A stretch of DNA of 64,000 nucleotides from Roseomonas populi (GCF_024594815.1 NZ_JANJOU010000021.1:1-64000), one strand, 5' to 3'; counted from the stretch's first letter, positions 7,598 to 16,828 are shown. Notes: generated from the letters alone by a model not told the origin. Numbers and translations: made by a program.

Positions 7598-8947
7598 CTA
7601 CTCCCCCGCCCAATCCACGCGGCGGGTGACGGCCATCACCACCGAGAGGGCGGCAAAGAGGGCGACGGTCCCGGCCAGCAGCGCATAGGCCTCCAGGCTC
7701 AGCACCACGTAGAGGAAGCCGAACAGCCCGCCGAGAATCCCCGCGAAGAGCCCGGCCAGCGCCACCCGCCGCGTCACTGCCGCGGTATAGGCCGAGGCCT
7801 GCGCCACCACGGCCGCGGTGCTGATCAGGTAGGCCGCGGCGAAGCCCAGCGGCTCCCCGAAGGCGAGCAGCAGCAGCGGGAAGAGCACGACGGAGAGGCC
7901 GAGCAGCCCGTACTGCACGAGGTGGATCCGCACCCCCGCCACCAGCTCGAACAGCACGTAGGTGAGGAAGGCGAGCGCCAGGAACATCGCCGCGTATTTC
8001 GAGGCGCGGGTGACCATGCGGTAGGTCGGAACCGCCTCCAGCAGGTCCACGCCGACGCTGCTGCCCGAGGCGGTCAGCGCCTGGCACCAGTTGCTGCCGA
8101 GGTGACGGACCAGTGGCTGCCCCGTGCCCTCCTGCCAGCTCGCGCTGAAGCCCGTCTCCGTCACGTCGGAGCGCACGGGCAGCCCGGCGCCGGTGAAGCT
8201 CGGCGTCGGCCAGGGCGCGGCGACGGAGAGCTCCGCCCGGCGCGCCAGGGGCAGCACGCCGAAGCTGCCGGTGCCGCGCATGGACAAGCCGCCCGCCAGC
8301 GTCAGGGTGCGGCCGGGCTCCGGCGGACCGTCCAGCCCCAGGTCCCAGCGCACCAGCTCCGCCCCGAAGCAGTTGGCGTCCGGCGCGTCGCGGGCCGCCA
8401 GCTCGCGCCCATCCGCCGAGAGCCGCGCGCCGGCGGCGGCGGATCGCAGGTCGCTCGCGCCGGTGACGAGGAAGGCCTCCCCCCAGAGCAGGTCGGTGCC
8501 CGGCTCGGCGGAGATCGCCGGCACGGCGATGGTGGCGGAGAGCGCGACCTCCGCCTCGTAGATGACCGCCTCGAACAGCCCGCGCCGGCGGCGCTCCGGC
8601 TTCAGCCTGGCCTCCGCACCCATCCGGGCGGGCAGCACGGCCACCGCGCCGCGTTCCCAGCGCTGCGGGCCGGTCTCGCCCACGGCGCGGGGAATGGGCG
8701 TGCGGGTCGGCACCATCAGCACGGGGCCGAGCACGGATTGCGCCGGGCCCCAGCTGCGCGCGATGCCCTCCCGCACCTGCTCCTGGTAGGACTCGCGCTC
8801 CTCGATCACGCCCTCGATCATGAAGTGAGGCAGCAGCAGCACCAGCAGCAGCCCGCCGACGAGGGCAAGCTTGCCCGCGCGCCCCAGCCGCAGCGGCGGG
8901 CGGGGTTGCGCGGCGGCGGCGGGGGAGGGATGGGGGATGTCGCTCAC
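7598..8947 (-). CDS. creD: CreD-like cell envelope integrity inner-membrane protein
   Basis: A 449-residue protein, the same size as E. coli CreD (450). One N-terminal membrane segment (LALVGGLLLVLLLPHFMI) is followed by a large periplasmic domain and a C-terminal block of about five membrane segments (FLALAFLTYVLFELVAG onwards). The GTG at 8947 is chosen because AGGAGG stands eight bases before it; an in-frame ATG at 8977 has a poorer site. It is divergent from the creB-like regulator at 9065, which in E. coli controls creD. Known CreD proteins affect beta-lactam and colicin tolerance. Confidence 0.88.
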   Translation of the reverse strand: MSDIPHPSPAAAAQPRPPLRLGRAGKLALVGGLLLVLLLPHFMIEGVIEERESYQEQVREGIARSWGPAQSVLGPVLMVPTRTPIPRAVGETGPQRWERGAVAVLPARMGAEARLKPERRRRGLFEAVIYEAEVALSATIAVPAISAEPGTDLLWGEAFLVTGASDLRSAAAGARLSADGRELAARDAPDANCFGAELVRWDLGLDGPPEPGRTLTLAGGLSMRGTGSFGVLPLARRAELSVAAPWPTPSFTGAGLPVRSDVTETGFSASWQEGTGQPLVRHLGSNWCQALTASGSSVGVDLLEAVPTYRMVTRASKYAAMFLALAFLTYVLFELVAGVRIHLVQYGLLGLSVVLFPLLLLAFGEPLGFAAAYLISTAAVVAQASAYTAAVTRRVALAGLFAGILGGLFGFLYVVLSLEAYALLAGTVALFAALSVVMAVTRRVDWAGE

Positions 8948-9064
8948 GGTCTTGGCCTCCTGGGTCGAGGTCGGCATTCTCGCGGCCCGCCGTGCCCGGC
9001 GGATGACGCGGGCGGGGAAAGGCGGTGCCGGGCCCGTGCAAATCCGGTGCAGACGGGGAGGACC

Positions 9065-9760
9065 ATGCCGCGCGTCCTGATCGTGGATGACGACCCGGCG
9101 ATCCGGGATGTCGTGCGCTTCGCCCTCTCCCGCGCCGGCTACGGCACGCTGGAGGCGGCGGACGGCGCCGCGGGCCTGGCCGCCGCGCGGGAGGCGCTGC
9201 CCGACCTGATCGTGCTGGACGTGATGCTGCCGGAGATGGACGGCACGGAGATGTGCCGCGCCCTTCGCGCCTCCGGCGGGGCCGCTTCCGCCATCCCCGT
9301 GCTGTTCCTCTCCTCCCGCGACGACGAGGTGGACCGCGTCGTGGGTCTGGAGATCGGCGGCGACGACTACCTGACGAAGCCCTTCAGCCCGCGGGAGCTG
9401 GTGGCGCGGGTGCGCGCCGTGCTGCGGCGCGGCGCGCCCGCCGCGCCGGCGCCCGCGGACGAGGCGCTGCGCCACGGCCGCCTGGCGCTCGATCCCGGCA
9501 CCGCGCGCGTGACCTGGGACGGGGCGGAGGTGGTGCTGACCGCGACGGAGTTCGGCCTGCTCCGCACCCTGATGCGCCGCCCCGGCCGCGTGCTGAACCG
9601 CGACGCGCTGATGGACGGCGCCTACACGGTGGAGCGCGTGGTGTCCGACCGCACCATCGACAGCCATGTGCGGCGCCTGCGCGCGAAGTTCGCCGCCCTC
9701 GGCGCCGCGCCGGTGGAGACGCTGCCGGGCTTCGGCTACCGGCTCGGGCCGTGCGACTAG
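9065..9760 (+). CDS. creB: OmpR/PhoB-type response regulator, CreB-like
   Basis: A 231-residue regulator. The receiver domain (1-120) has the acidic pocket (VDDD), phospho-acceptor Asp52 (IVLDVMLPEMDG) and KPF. The C-terminal winged helix includes EFGLLRTLMRRPGRVLNRDALM and VDSHVRRLR-like motifs. GGGAGG precedes the ATG. CreB is assigned from context: a creD homolog is divergent 118 bases away and a matching kinase follows at 10854. No TTCAC direct-repeat cre box was found between the two genes, so the DNA target may differ from E. coli. Confidence 0.85.
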   Translation: MPRVLIVDDDPAIRDVVRFALSRAGYGTLEAADGAAGLAAAREALPDLIVLDVMLPEMDGTEMCRALRASGGAASAIPVLFLSSRDDEVDRVVGLEIGGDDYLTKPFSPRELVARVRAVLRRGAPAAPAPADEALRHGRLALDPGTARVTWDGAEVVLTATEFGLLRTLMRRPGRVLNRDALMDGAYTVERVVSDRTIDSHVRRLRAKFAALGAAPVETLPGFGYRLGPCD

Positions 9761-9797
9761 GGTGGGCGGTACACCGGGGGCGGGCCGAGCCGGGAGA

Positions 9798-10259
9798 ATG
9801 ATGGTGAGACAGACATACGGGTGCGCGCTGGCGATCTGCGGCATCTTTGGCCACGTCCTGGCCGGCATGCCCGCCCTGGCGGCCCCCGCGCCTGACCTCG
9901 CATCCACCGCCCTCTACGCCAGGACCGTGCAGGGGTGCCGGGCCATCGACCTGGCGACATGGAGGCACCCGGTGCGGGAGGTGCTGCGGGCGGCCCGGGC
10001 ACGGGTCGTGAAGGCGGAGCTGTGCAACGGGCGCCGGTTCCCGGTGCTGACGGTGGTGCTTCCCTACGCCGTTGACGGCGACACGGACCGGTACTTCAGC
10101 CGCCTGTACGCGAGCCTTGCCGAGGCTAACGGGTTCTGGCCCTTCGCCCTCGTGGACATGGCGAACGGCGTGGTCATCACCGTGGAGATCGACAGGGCGA
10201 GCCGCACCGTCTCTCCTGCCTACGAGGACTTCCGCGTGCCGGACGGCGCGGCCCGGTAA
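9798..10259 (+). CDS. Secreted hypothetical protein in the cre locus
   Basis: A 153-residue protein with a signal peptide (MMVRQTYGCALAICGIFGHVLAGMPALAAP) ending near ALAAP. Two cysteines (QGCRAID, ELCNGRR) may form one disulfide. Family not recognised. Two adjacent ATG codons follow CGGGAGA; the second has the better spacing. It lies 37 bases after creB and in the same direction, so it is probably co-transcribed with the two-component system. Confidence 0.6.
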   Translation: MMVRQTYGCALAICGIFGHVLAGMPALAAPAPDLASTALYARTVQGCRAIDLATWRHPVREVLRAARARVVKAELCNGRRFPVLTVVLPYAVDGDTDRYFSRLYASLAEANGFWPFALVDMANGVVITVEIDRASRTVSPAYEDFRVPDGAAR

Positions 10260-10494
10260 GCGGGGGTTGGGTGGACCGGTCGACGGGCAGGGTTCGCGGA
10301 CGGTGACGGCCGGGCGCCGGCGCCGGCACCGGCATCGTGCGCATGCCTGACATCCCCCGCCCCTGTGTGGCCGTTCGGGCCGCCGGGACTCCCGGCACCG
10401 CCGGTTGCCCGCCCTTCTGCGCCACTGCACTCTCCGAGCGGCCGAAGGGCGCCCGGCCCGGGCGCCCGCGCATCGGCATCAGGGAGGTTGGCGC

Positions 10495-10833
10495 GTGATC
10501 CTGTTCTGGAATGGCCGCGGCTACTGGGTGGTCTTCCTCGCTGCCCTGGCGATGTTCCTGCCCCTGATCGTCCTGCGCCAGGTGGACGGGCCGGAGGTGG
10601 ACCGCGGTGTCGCGCTCACCATGGGGCTGGCGGGCATCGCCACCCTCCTGCTCGGGCTGCGCTTGAACCAGGGCGGGCCGACGCGGCACTCCTTCTGGGG
10701 TATCCCCATGCAGGTCTGGGCGGCGCCCATGCTCCTCTTCGCGGTCCTGCTGGCCACCGGCACCATCACCACGGCCGAGGAGCCCGGCGGCGAGCGTCCG
10801 GCGCGCTTCGTCACCGAGGGCGGCCGGAAGTAG
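10495..10833 (+). CDS. Small inner-membrane hypothetical protein
   Basis: A 112-residue protein with two or three hydrophobic segments (YWVVFLAALAMFLPLIVL; VALTMGLAGIATLLLGL; APMLLFAVLLATGTI) and the phrase HSFWGIPMQVWA, which recurs in small uncharacterised membrane proteins. The GTG at 10495 is preferred over the upstream ATG at 10405 since GGGAGG lies seven bases before it and the N-terminal extension is arginine-rich low-complexity sequence. It stands between creB and creC. The 10260-10494 gap before it contains only GC-rich inverted repeats. Confidence 0.6.
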   Translation: MILFWNGRGYWVVFLAALAMFLPLIVLRQVDGPEVDRGVALTMGLAGIATLLLGLRLNQGGPTRHSFWGIPMQVWAAPMLLFAVLLATGTITTAEEPGGERPARFVTEGGRK

Positions 10834-10853
10834 CCGCCAGACACCGCCCCGCG

Positions 10854-12431
10854 ATGCTCGCCTTCCGGCGCCCGCGCCTGCGGACCCTGCTGCTGCTGAG
10901 CAACCTTGTCGTGCTCGTCCTGCCCATCACGGGCTTCTGGGCGCTGCGCCTGTACGAGAGCGCGCTGGTGCGGCAGACCGAGACGGAGCTGCGCGCCCAG
11001 GCCGCCGTTCTCACGGGCGCCTGGCGCGCCGCCCGCGGCATCGCGCCGGAGAGCCTGTCCAACGGCCTCAACCCGCGCGCGCTGGAGACGGCGCGGCGCC
11101 GCGGCCTGGACCTGGCGCACGACACGGTGCTGCCGCTCGCGCCCGATCCGCGCCCCGGCCCGCCCCCCGCGCCGGAGGCCGCCGAGGCCGGCGCCCGCCT
11201 GCTGCCCGTGCTGCGCGACACCCAGGCCGTGACGCTCGCCGCCCTGCGGCTGCTGGACGCCGCGGGCGTGGTGGTGGCCTCCACCGGCGCCGACACCGGC
11301 CTCTCGCTCGCCGGGCTGGAGGAGGTGGAGGCGGCGCGGGCCGGCCACCCGCTCGCCGTGCTGCGCCGGCGGGAGAAGATCGCGACGGAGGTGCCCGGCG
11401 GCATCAGCCGCACAGCCGGCCTTCGCGTCCACCTCGCCATGCCCGTGCTGGACGGCGACCGGGTGGACGCGATCGTCCTCCTCTCCCGCACCCCCGCCAC
11501 CGTCACGCAGACCGTCTCCCGCAAGGTGCCGGAGATCGCGGCGGTGGCCCTGCTGCTGCTCCTGCTCGTCGCCGGCCTCGCCGCGCTCGCCTCGCGCCTC
11601 ATCACCCGCCCGCTGGACGCCGTGGTGCGCGCCGCGCGCCAGGTGGCCGCCGGCGGCGCCACGGTGCCCGGCGGGCGCCTTCCCCCCGTGCCCCGCACCG
11701 CCGTGCGCGAGGCCGCCGAGCTGTCCGACGCCATCGCCCGCATGACCGCGACGCTGGAAGGCCGCGCCACCTATGTCCGCGGACTGGCCGCCCATATCAG
11801 CCACGAGTTCAAGACGCCCCTCGCCTCCATGCGCGGCGCGGCGGAGCTGCTGGCCGAGCACGGCGAGGCCATGTCCGCCGGGGAGCGCGCCCGCTTCGCC
11901 GCGGCGATCGAGGACGGCGTGGCGCGGCTGGACCGCCTCGTCAGCGGCCTGCTCGCCCTCGCCCGCGCCGACATGGCGGCCGCGGGCGGCCGGGCCGCGC
12001 TGCGCCCCCTGGCCGATGCCGCCGCGGCCCGCCACCCCGCCCTTCGGATCGCCGTCTCGGGCGAGGCCGAGGCCGCCATCGCCCCGCAGGCGGCCGCGAC
12101 GGTGCTGGATAGCCTGCTCGGCAACGCCCTGGCCCATGCCGGCCCCGGCACCGCCGTGACGATCACCCTCGGCCAGGAGGCCACGACCGCCACGATGACC
12201 GTGTCCGACGACGGCCCCGGCCTCTCCCCCGCCAACGCCGCCCGCGCCTTCGACCCCTTCTTCACCACGGCGCGGGAAAAGGGCGGAACCGGGCTGGGCC
12301 TGGCCATCGCGCGATCCCTGGTGGAGGGCGCGGGTGGGCGGATCGAGCTTCTGCCCTCCGATTCCGGCGCGAGCTTCCGCATCGTCCTGGCGCGGGCGGT
12401 GCCGGACGGGGCTGGCGAGCACCTGTCCTGA
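10854..12431 (+). CDS. creC: Sensor histidine kinase, CreC-like
   Basis: A 525-residue membrane kinase. An N-terminal membrane segment (TLLLLSNLVVLVLPITGFWAL) is followed by a periplasmic sensing region up to a second segment near 11540-11590 (IAAVALLLLLLVAGLAALA). A HAMP region, an H-box with His317 (ISHEFKTPLASM) and a catalytic ATPase domain (DDGPGLSP; GGTGLGLAIARSLVEGAGG) then follow. It pairs with the CreB-like regulator and ends 20 bases before repeat copy C. The assignment to CreC rests on the neighbouring creD and creB. Confidence 0.85.
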   Translation: MLAFRRPRLRTLLLLSNLVVLVLPITGFWALRLYESALVRQTETELRAQAAVLTGAWRAARGIAPESLSNGLNPRALETARRRGLDLAHDTVLPLAPDPRPGPPPAPEAAEAGARLLPVLRDTQAVTLAALRLLDAAGVVVASTGADTGLSLAGLEEVEAARAGHPLAVLRRREKIATEVPGGISRTAGLRVHLAMPVLDGDRVDAIVLLSRTPATVTQTVSRKVPEIAAVALLLLLLVAGLAALASRLITRPLDAVVRAARQVAAGGATVPGGRLPPVPRTAVREAAELSDAIARMTATLEGRATYVRGLAAHISHEFKTPLASMRGAAELLAEHGEAMSAGERARFAAAIEDGVARLDRLVSGLLALARADMAAAGGRAALRPLADAAAARHPALRIAVSGEAEAAIAPQAAATVLDSLLGNALAHAGPGTAVTITLGQEATTATMTVSDDGPGLSPANAARAFDPFFTTAREKGGTGLGLAIARSLVEGAGGRIELLPSDSGASFRIVLARAVPDGAGEHLS

Positions 12432-12450
12432 CCTGTCCGCTCCGGTGGCC

Positions 12451-12698
12451 CCAGGGGAGAGAAAGAATTCTCTCCCCCTGGACCCCCTCTCATCTTTTTC
12501 TGTTGGGCTGTCGCGGGATGCTCCGCCGGTGGCGCGCCGAGGCTCCATGAGCCTCGGCGACTGACACGGCGGCCTGGCCCGGCATGGTGCCAAAGGGCCT
12601 GCGGCGCCGCCCTTCGATCATCCTATCCGCGGCAGCCCGGTCGCGGGGTCCGGGGGGGCCGTTGCCACCCCGGCGGGGTCCAGGGGCAGAGCCCCTGG
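12451..12698 (+). repeat. Dispersed multi-hairpin element, copy C (type 2)
   Basis: Hairpin 1 (12451-12481) is a CCAGGGG-capped stem with one bulged C and an AGAA loop, the only loop of the family that is not GNRA. Hairpin 2 pairs GCCGAGGCTC with GAGCCTCGGC around CAT. Hairpin 4 (12680-12698) pairs CCAGGGGC with GCCCCTGG. Hairpin 3 is absent, as in all type 2 copies. It fills the space between the convergent creC and glycosyltransferase stops. Confidence 0.82.
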
Positions 12699-12715
12699 GG
12701 CCACCACGCGCCCCC

Positions 12716-13963
12716 TCAGCCCTTCTCCAGATAGGTCTGCGGCCGGCGCCGGGCGGCAAGGGCATCGAGAACGGCGAGTTGCCGGGGCAGGCAGACGCGC
12801 CGGAGGTCGTAGCGTTCCTTGATCGTCTCGCGGCCGGCACGGCGGAGGGGGGCGAAGCGCTTCGGGTCGGCCAGCACCTCGGCGATGCGGCGGGCGAGGG
12901 CAGCGTGGTCGAAGAAATCCGTCAGCAGCCCGTTCCGGCCGTCCTCGATCACCTCCTGCACGGGAGGCGTGGCGGAGCCGAGGATGAGGGCGCCGCAGCC
13001 CATGGCCTCCAGCACGCTCCAGGAGAGGACGAAGGGCATGGTGAGGTAGACATGGACGGAGGCGACGCGGAACAGCGCGTGCAGCGCCGGGTGCGGGATC
13101 TGGCCGAGGAAGTGGACGCGCGCGGGGTCCAGTGGGCCGGTCTCGGCCAGCATCGCCTCCCGCCAATTGGCATGGTCGCGGGGCGGGCTGCCGTAGCTGG
13201 TGCCGTCGCCGCCGACGATCACCACCCGCGCGTTCGGGCGGGCGGCCAGCAGCGCGGGCAGGGCGCGCATAAAGGTGGGGAAGCCGCGATAGGGCTCCAT
13301 GTTGCGGGCGACATAGGTCACCACCTCGTCGCCGGGCCTCAGCACGGTGCCGTCGGGCAGGGTGAAGCGCGCCGCGGGGTCGGGGCGGCAGACCTGCGTG
13401 TCGATCCCCTCGTGCACCACGCTCATGCGGCCCTGGTACCAGTCCGGGAAGCGGGCGCGCTGCCAGAGGGTGGGGGCCATGCCCCAGTCCGAGGCCTGGA
13501 CGGAGGCGAGCAGGGGCAGGTTCATGCCGCGCACCCGGATCGCGTCCTGCACCGTGGCGGGCTTGCCGGGCTCGAAGCCGACATCGGCGCCGGTCGGGCT
13601 GTAGAAGAACTCCGCGTAGAGGAGCAGGGCGGAGGAGGGAAAGACGTCCTTCAGGAACAGGGTGTCGCCCCAGCCGATATGGCTGAAGATCACGTCCGGG
13701 ACGAAGCCGCCGCGGCGCAGCTCCAGCGCATGGGCCGCCACCTTCTCCGCCCGGACCGTGGCGGAATGGGTGGGGCGCGCGGAGCGGTGGACCGCCTCGG
13801 GCGCGGCCGGCGGCGGCTCGTAGACGCGCAGGGCCACGCCGTTCGGCACCGGTACGTTCCGCGCGCCGATCCCGACCACCTGGGTTCCCTTCCGGGCGGC
13901 CAGGGCGGGCAGCAGGTGGGCGTACTGGCCGGGAAAGTTCGGATGGACGAGCAGGACCCTCAT
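12716..13963 (-). CDS. GT4-family glycosyltransferase
   Basis: A 415-residue GT-B fold glycosyltransferase. The N-terminal acceptor domain begins MRVLLVHPNFPGQYAHLLP. The C-terminal nucleotide-sugar domain contains VTYVARNMEPYRGFPTFM, ARVVIVGGDG and the donor-site helix region (VLEAMGCGALILGSATPPVQEVIEDGRNGLL). There is no signal peptide, so it acts in the cytoplasm. rfbC and rfbD are divergent, pointing to rhamnosylated polysaccharide assembly. The start is the ATG at 13963; the ribosome site is weak. Donor and acceptor are unknown. Confidence 0.88.
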   Translation of the reverse strand: MRVLLVHPNFPGQYAHLLPALAARKGTQVVGIGARNVPVPNGVALRVYEPPPAAPEAVHRSARPTHSATVRAEKVAAHALELRRGGFVPDVIFSHIGWGDTLFLKDVFPSSALLLYAEFFYSPTGADVGFEPGKPATVQDAIRVRGMNLPLLASVQASDWGMAPTLWQRARFPDWYQGRMSVVHEGIDTQVCRPDPAARFTLPDGTVLRPGDEVVTYVARNMEPYRGFPTFMRALPALLAARPNARVVIVGGDGTSYGSPPRDHANWREAMLAETGPLDPARVHFLGQIPHPALHALFRVASVHVYLTMPFVLSWSVLEAMGCGALILGSATPPVQEVIEDGRNGLLTDFFDHAALARRIAEVLADPKRFAPLRRAGRETIKERYDLRRVCLPRQLAVLDALAARRRPQTYLEKG

Positions 13964-14193
13964 TGGATGGGGTATTCCCGTCCCGCCGCGGGCTGACAAG
14001 GCTACCGTTCCGGGGCCGTGCCGTTCCGGGCGCAACACCCGCCCGCGCGGGACATCCCTTGATCCGGGGCTGCCCGGTGGGCGAGGATCGTCTGCCAGAA
14101 CGGTCATCGGCGCCCGACGGCGGCGGGATACGGCCCGCCGGGGCCGACGGCCGGCCCGCCGCGCGAAGCGGCAGGGCAGGAAGGGGAAAATGG

Positions 14194-14847
14194 ATGCCGC
14201 AAGGCGAGGTGGCCGTGGCCGGGCGGGGCGAGGAACCGGCCGGCACCTTCCTTCTCCGGCCGCCCCTGCGCGAGCCGGATGCGGTGAGCGGCAACGTCTC
14301 CGCCTGGCGCCTTCCGGTCGAGGGGCCGCTGCTCCTCTGCACGCGCCGCTTCGTCGATCCCCGCGGCTCCGTCTCCGAGACCTATAGCGAGCGCGACTTC
14401 CGGGCGCTGGGCGTGACGGAGCGCTTTGTCCAGGACAACCACTCCCTCTCCCGCGGGGCCGGAACGCTGCGCGGCATGCACTTCCAGGCGCCCCCCGCCG
14501 CCCAGGCGAAGCTCGTGCGCGTGCTGCGCGGGGCGATCCTGGACGTGATCGTGGACCTGCGCCGGAATTCCGCGAGCTTCGGCCGCGCCCTCGCCTGCGA
14601 GATGTCGGGGGATGGCGCGGAGCAGCTCTACGTGCCTGTGGGCTTCGCGCATGGCTTCCTTACCCTCCAGGCGGATACGGAGGTGGCCTACAAGGTGGAT
14701 GCCTTCTACGCGCCCGAGCTGGATCGCGGCCTGGCCTGGGACGACCCGGATCTTGGGCTTCCCTGGCCCGACCTGCCCGGCGGGCCCCTTCTCTCGGACA
14801 AGGACGGCCGCCACCCCCGCCTGCGCGACCTGCCCGCTTATTTCTAG
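14194..14847 (+). CDS. rfbC: dTDP-4-dehydrorhamnose 3,5-epimerase-like protein
   Basis: A 217-residue RmlC-family cupin. RFVDPRGSVSETYSERDF, the catalytic His in GTLRGMHFQAPPAAQAKLVRV, DVIVDLRRNSASFG and YVPVGFAHGFLTL are all typical. It epimerises dTDP-4-keto-6-deoxyglucose on the way to dTDP-L-rhamnose. The ATG at 14194 has GGAAGGGG upstream; the N terminus is about 20 residues longer than usual, so a later start is possible. rfbD follows nine bases later. The glucose-1-phosphate thymidylyltransferase and 4,6-dehydratase genes (rfbA, rfbB) are not in the window. Confidence 0.88.
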   Translation: MPQGEVAVAGRGEEPAGTFLLRPPLREPDAVSGNVSAWRLPVEGPLLLCTRRFVDPRGSVSETYSERDFRALGVTERFVQDNHSLSRGAGTLRGMHFQAPPAAQAKLVRVLRGAILDVIVDLRRNSASFGRALACEMSGDGAEQLYVPVGFAHGFLTLQADTEVAYKVDAFYAPELDRGLAWDDPDLGLPWPDLPGGPLLSDKDGRHPRLRDLPAYF

Positions 14848-14856
14848 GGCTGCCCG

Positions 14857-15783
14857 ATGCGCGTCCTGATCGCCGGCCGCACGGGCCAGCTCGCCCGGGC
14901 GCTGCTGGACCGGCTGCCGCGGGACGGCCACGAGGTGGTGGCGCTGGGCCGGCCGGAGCTGGACCTGTGCGACCCCGCCGGCATCGCGCGGGCCGTGGAG
15001 AGGGTGGCGCCGGACGCGGTGGTGAACGCGGCCGCCTACACGGCGGTGGACCGGGCGGAGACCGAGCCCGCCCTTGCCTTCACCGTGAACGCGGACGGGG
15101 CCGGATGGCTGGCCCGGGCCGCGGCGGTGCGGGACATCCCCCTGGTCCACCTCTCCACGGACTACGTCTTCGCCGGGGACGGCCCGGCGCCCCTCGGCGA
15201 GGATGCGCCGACGGGGCCCCTGAACGTCTATGGCCGCTCCAAGCTGGCGGGGGAGGAGGCGGTGCTCGCCGCCCACCCGCGCAGCCTCGTGCTCCGCACG
15301 GCCTGGGTCTGCGGCCCGCACGGCACGAATTTCCTCCGTACCATGCTCCGGCTGGGGGCGGAGCGGGAGCGGCTCTCCGTCGTGTCCGATCAGTTCGGTG
15401 CCCCGACTTTCGCCGACGACCTGGCGGATGCCATCGCCCGGCTACTGCCCCGCTTGCCCTCACGGCCCGCCGGCGATCCCGGCTTCGGCGTATTCCACCT
15501 CACGGGGATGCCGCACACGAGCTGGCACGGCTTCGCGGAAGCGATCTTCGCCGAGGCGAGGGCGCGGGGGTGGAAGGTGCCGGCCCTGACGGCCATCCCG
15601 AGCACGCACTACCCCACCCCGGCCCAGAGGCCGGGCGATGCGCGGCTGGATTGCGAGCGGATCGAGCGCGTCCACGGGATCCGGGCGCTGGACTGGCGGG
15701 TGTCCCTCGCGCGGTGCCTCGACGCCCTCCAGGAGGAGCTTGGCGGCCGTGGCACCCCCGGGGCTGCCGGCGGCGCGCCCTAG
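14857..15783 (+). CDS. rfbD: dTDP-4-dehydrorhamnose reductase
   Basis: A 308-residue short-chain dehydrogenase/reductase of the RmlD type. The nucleotide-binding glycine motif is GRTGQLARAL near residue 7, followed by VVNAAAYTAVDRAE, STDYVFAGDG and the catalytic YGRSK. It makes the last NAD(P)H-dependent reduction to dTDP-L-rhamnose. It is probably co-transcribed with rfbC. Its stop overlaps by four bases the stop of the convergent Bug receptor gene, so no terminator separates them. Confidence 0.92.
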   Translation: MRVLIAGRTGQLARALLDRLPRDGHEVVALGRPELDLCDPAGIARAVERVAPDAVVNAAAYTAVDRAETEPALAFTVNADGAGWLARAAAVRDIPLVHLSTDYVFAGDGPAPLGEDAPTGPLNVYGRSKLAGEEAVLAAHPRSLVLRTAWVCGPHGTNFLRTMLRLGAERERLSVVSDQFGAPTFADDLADAIARLLPRLPSRPAGDPGFGVFHLTGMPHTSWHGFAEAIFAEARARGWKVPALTAIPSTHYPTPAQRPGDARLDCERIERVHGIRALDWRVSLARCLDALQEELGGRGTPGAAGGAP

Positions 15784-16757
15784 TCGATCCGGATGTTCGC
15801 GGCCCGGATGACCTCGCCCCACTTTGCCGTCTCGGCGCGAACCAGGGCGGCAAGCGCCTCGGGCGGGCCGCCATGCACCGTGCCGCCCTGATCGGAAAGG
15901 CTGCGGCGCACCTCGCCCTCGCCCAGCGCCGCCGCGGCGGCGGCGTGCAGGACCGCGACGCGGTCCGGCGGCGTACCGGCCGGGACGAAGAGGGCGTACC
16001 AGGTGTCGGAGATCACGCCCCTCGCCCCGGCCTGCTCCATGGTGGGCAGGTCGGGCAGGGCCGCCAGGCGCTCCTCCGCCGTGACGGCAAGGGCGGGCAG
16101 GGCGCCGGCCCGGATATGCGGGATCACCACGGGCACGTCGGCCAGCAGCATGTCGATCGTGCCGCCCAGCAGGTCCGTCACGGCGGGTGCCGCGCCGCGA
16201 TAGGGAACGTGGACGATGTCGATGCCCGTGCGGATCCTGAACAGCTCCCCGGCCAGGTGAAGGGAGCTGCCGTTGCCGGCCGAGCCGTAGCTCAGCTTGC
16301 CCGGCTGCCGCCGCGCCAGCGCCACCAGCTCCGCGACCGACCGCACGCCGAGCTTCGGGCTGACGACGAGGATCTGCGGCACGGAGAGGACATGGATGAC
16401 CGGTGCGAGGTCCTTCCCCACGTCGTAGGCCATGCGCGGCATGAGCTGCGGCAGCACCACCACCGCGCCTGTCGAAGCGAGGACGGCGGTGAGGCCGTCG
16501 GGCCGGCTCCGCGCCGCCGCCTCCACCCCCACCATGCCGCCTGCGCCGGAGCGGCTGTCCACCACCACGGGCTGCCCCAGCCGCGATCCCATGGCGTTGC
16601 CGAGGACGCGCGCGATGATGTCGGCCGGGCCGCCCGCGGCGAAGGGGACGATCATGCGCACCGGCTGGTCCGGGAAGCGCGGCTGCGCGCCTGCAGGGAA
16701 TGCGGGGGCGAGGCCCGCCGCGGTGAGCAGGCCCAGCGTCTGGCGTCTCGTTTGCAC
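15780..16757 (-). CDS. Bug-family tripartite tricarboxylate transporter receptor
   Basis: A 325-residue periplasmic binding protein of the Bug (TctC) family. The signal peptide begins MQTRRQTLGLLTAAGLAPAFP. Family motifs are FPDQPVRMIVPFAAGGPADIIAR, VDSRSGAGGMVG, KLSYGSAGNGSSLHLAGE and VHVPYRGAAPAVTDLLGG. Such receptors bind carboxylates or aromatic acids for TctAB permeases, but no TctA or TctB gene is in the window. It is the last gene of the minus-strand run containing the CoA-transferase and enoyl-CoA hydratase. Ligand unknown. Confidence 0.92.
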   Translation of the reverse strand: MQTRRQTLGLLTAAGLAPAFPAGAQPRFPDQPVRMIVPFAAGGPADIIARVLGNAMGSRLGQPVVVDSRSGAGGMVGVEAAARSRPDGLTAVLASTGAVVVLPQLMPRMAYDVGKDLAPVIHVLSVPQILVVSPKLGVRSVAELVALARRQPGKLSYGSAGNGSSLHLAGELFRIRTGIDIVHVPYRGAAPAVTDLLGGTIDMLLADVPVVIPHIRAGALPALAVTAEERLAALPDLPTMEQAGARGVISDTWYALFVPAGTPPDRVAVLHAAAAAALGEGEVRRSLSDQGGTVHGGPPEALAALVRAETAKWGEVIRAANIRID

Positions 16758-16803
16758 CGTGGCGTCTCCTCGAGGGGGCCGCTTCCGTGGCGGCCTTGAA
16801 GAA

Positions 16804-16828
16804 CCAGGGGGCGCCTCAGCGCCCCTGG
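16804..16828. terminator. Hairpin overlapping the enoyl-CoA hydratase stop, similar to repeat hairpin 4
   Basis: CCAGGGGGCGC (16804-16814) pairs with GCGCCCCTGG (16819-16828) around CTCA. It resembles the closing G/C hairpin of the dispersed element, but here it overlaps the gene's stop codon and last codons. It lies between the hydratase and the Bug receptor gene. It could be a solo derivative or a chance result of the common C-terminal FQGR coding sequence. Confidence 0.4.

Noticed and set aside
8948-9064. A cre-type TTCAC direct repeat in the creD-creB promoter region
   Set aside because: No pair of TTCAC units with the E. coli spacing is present on either strand.
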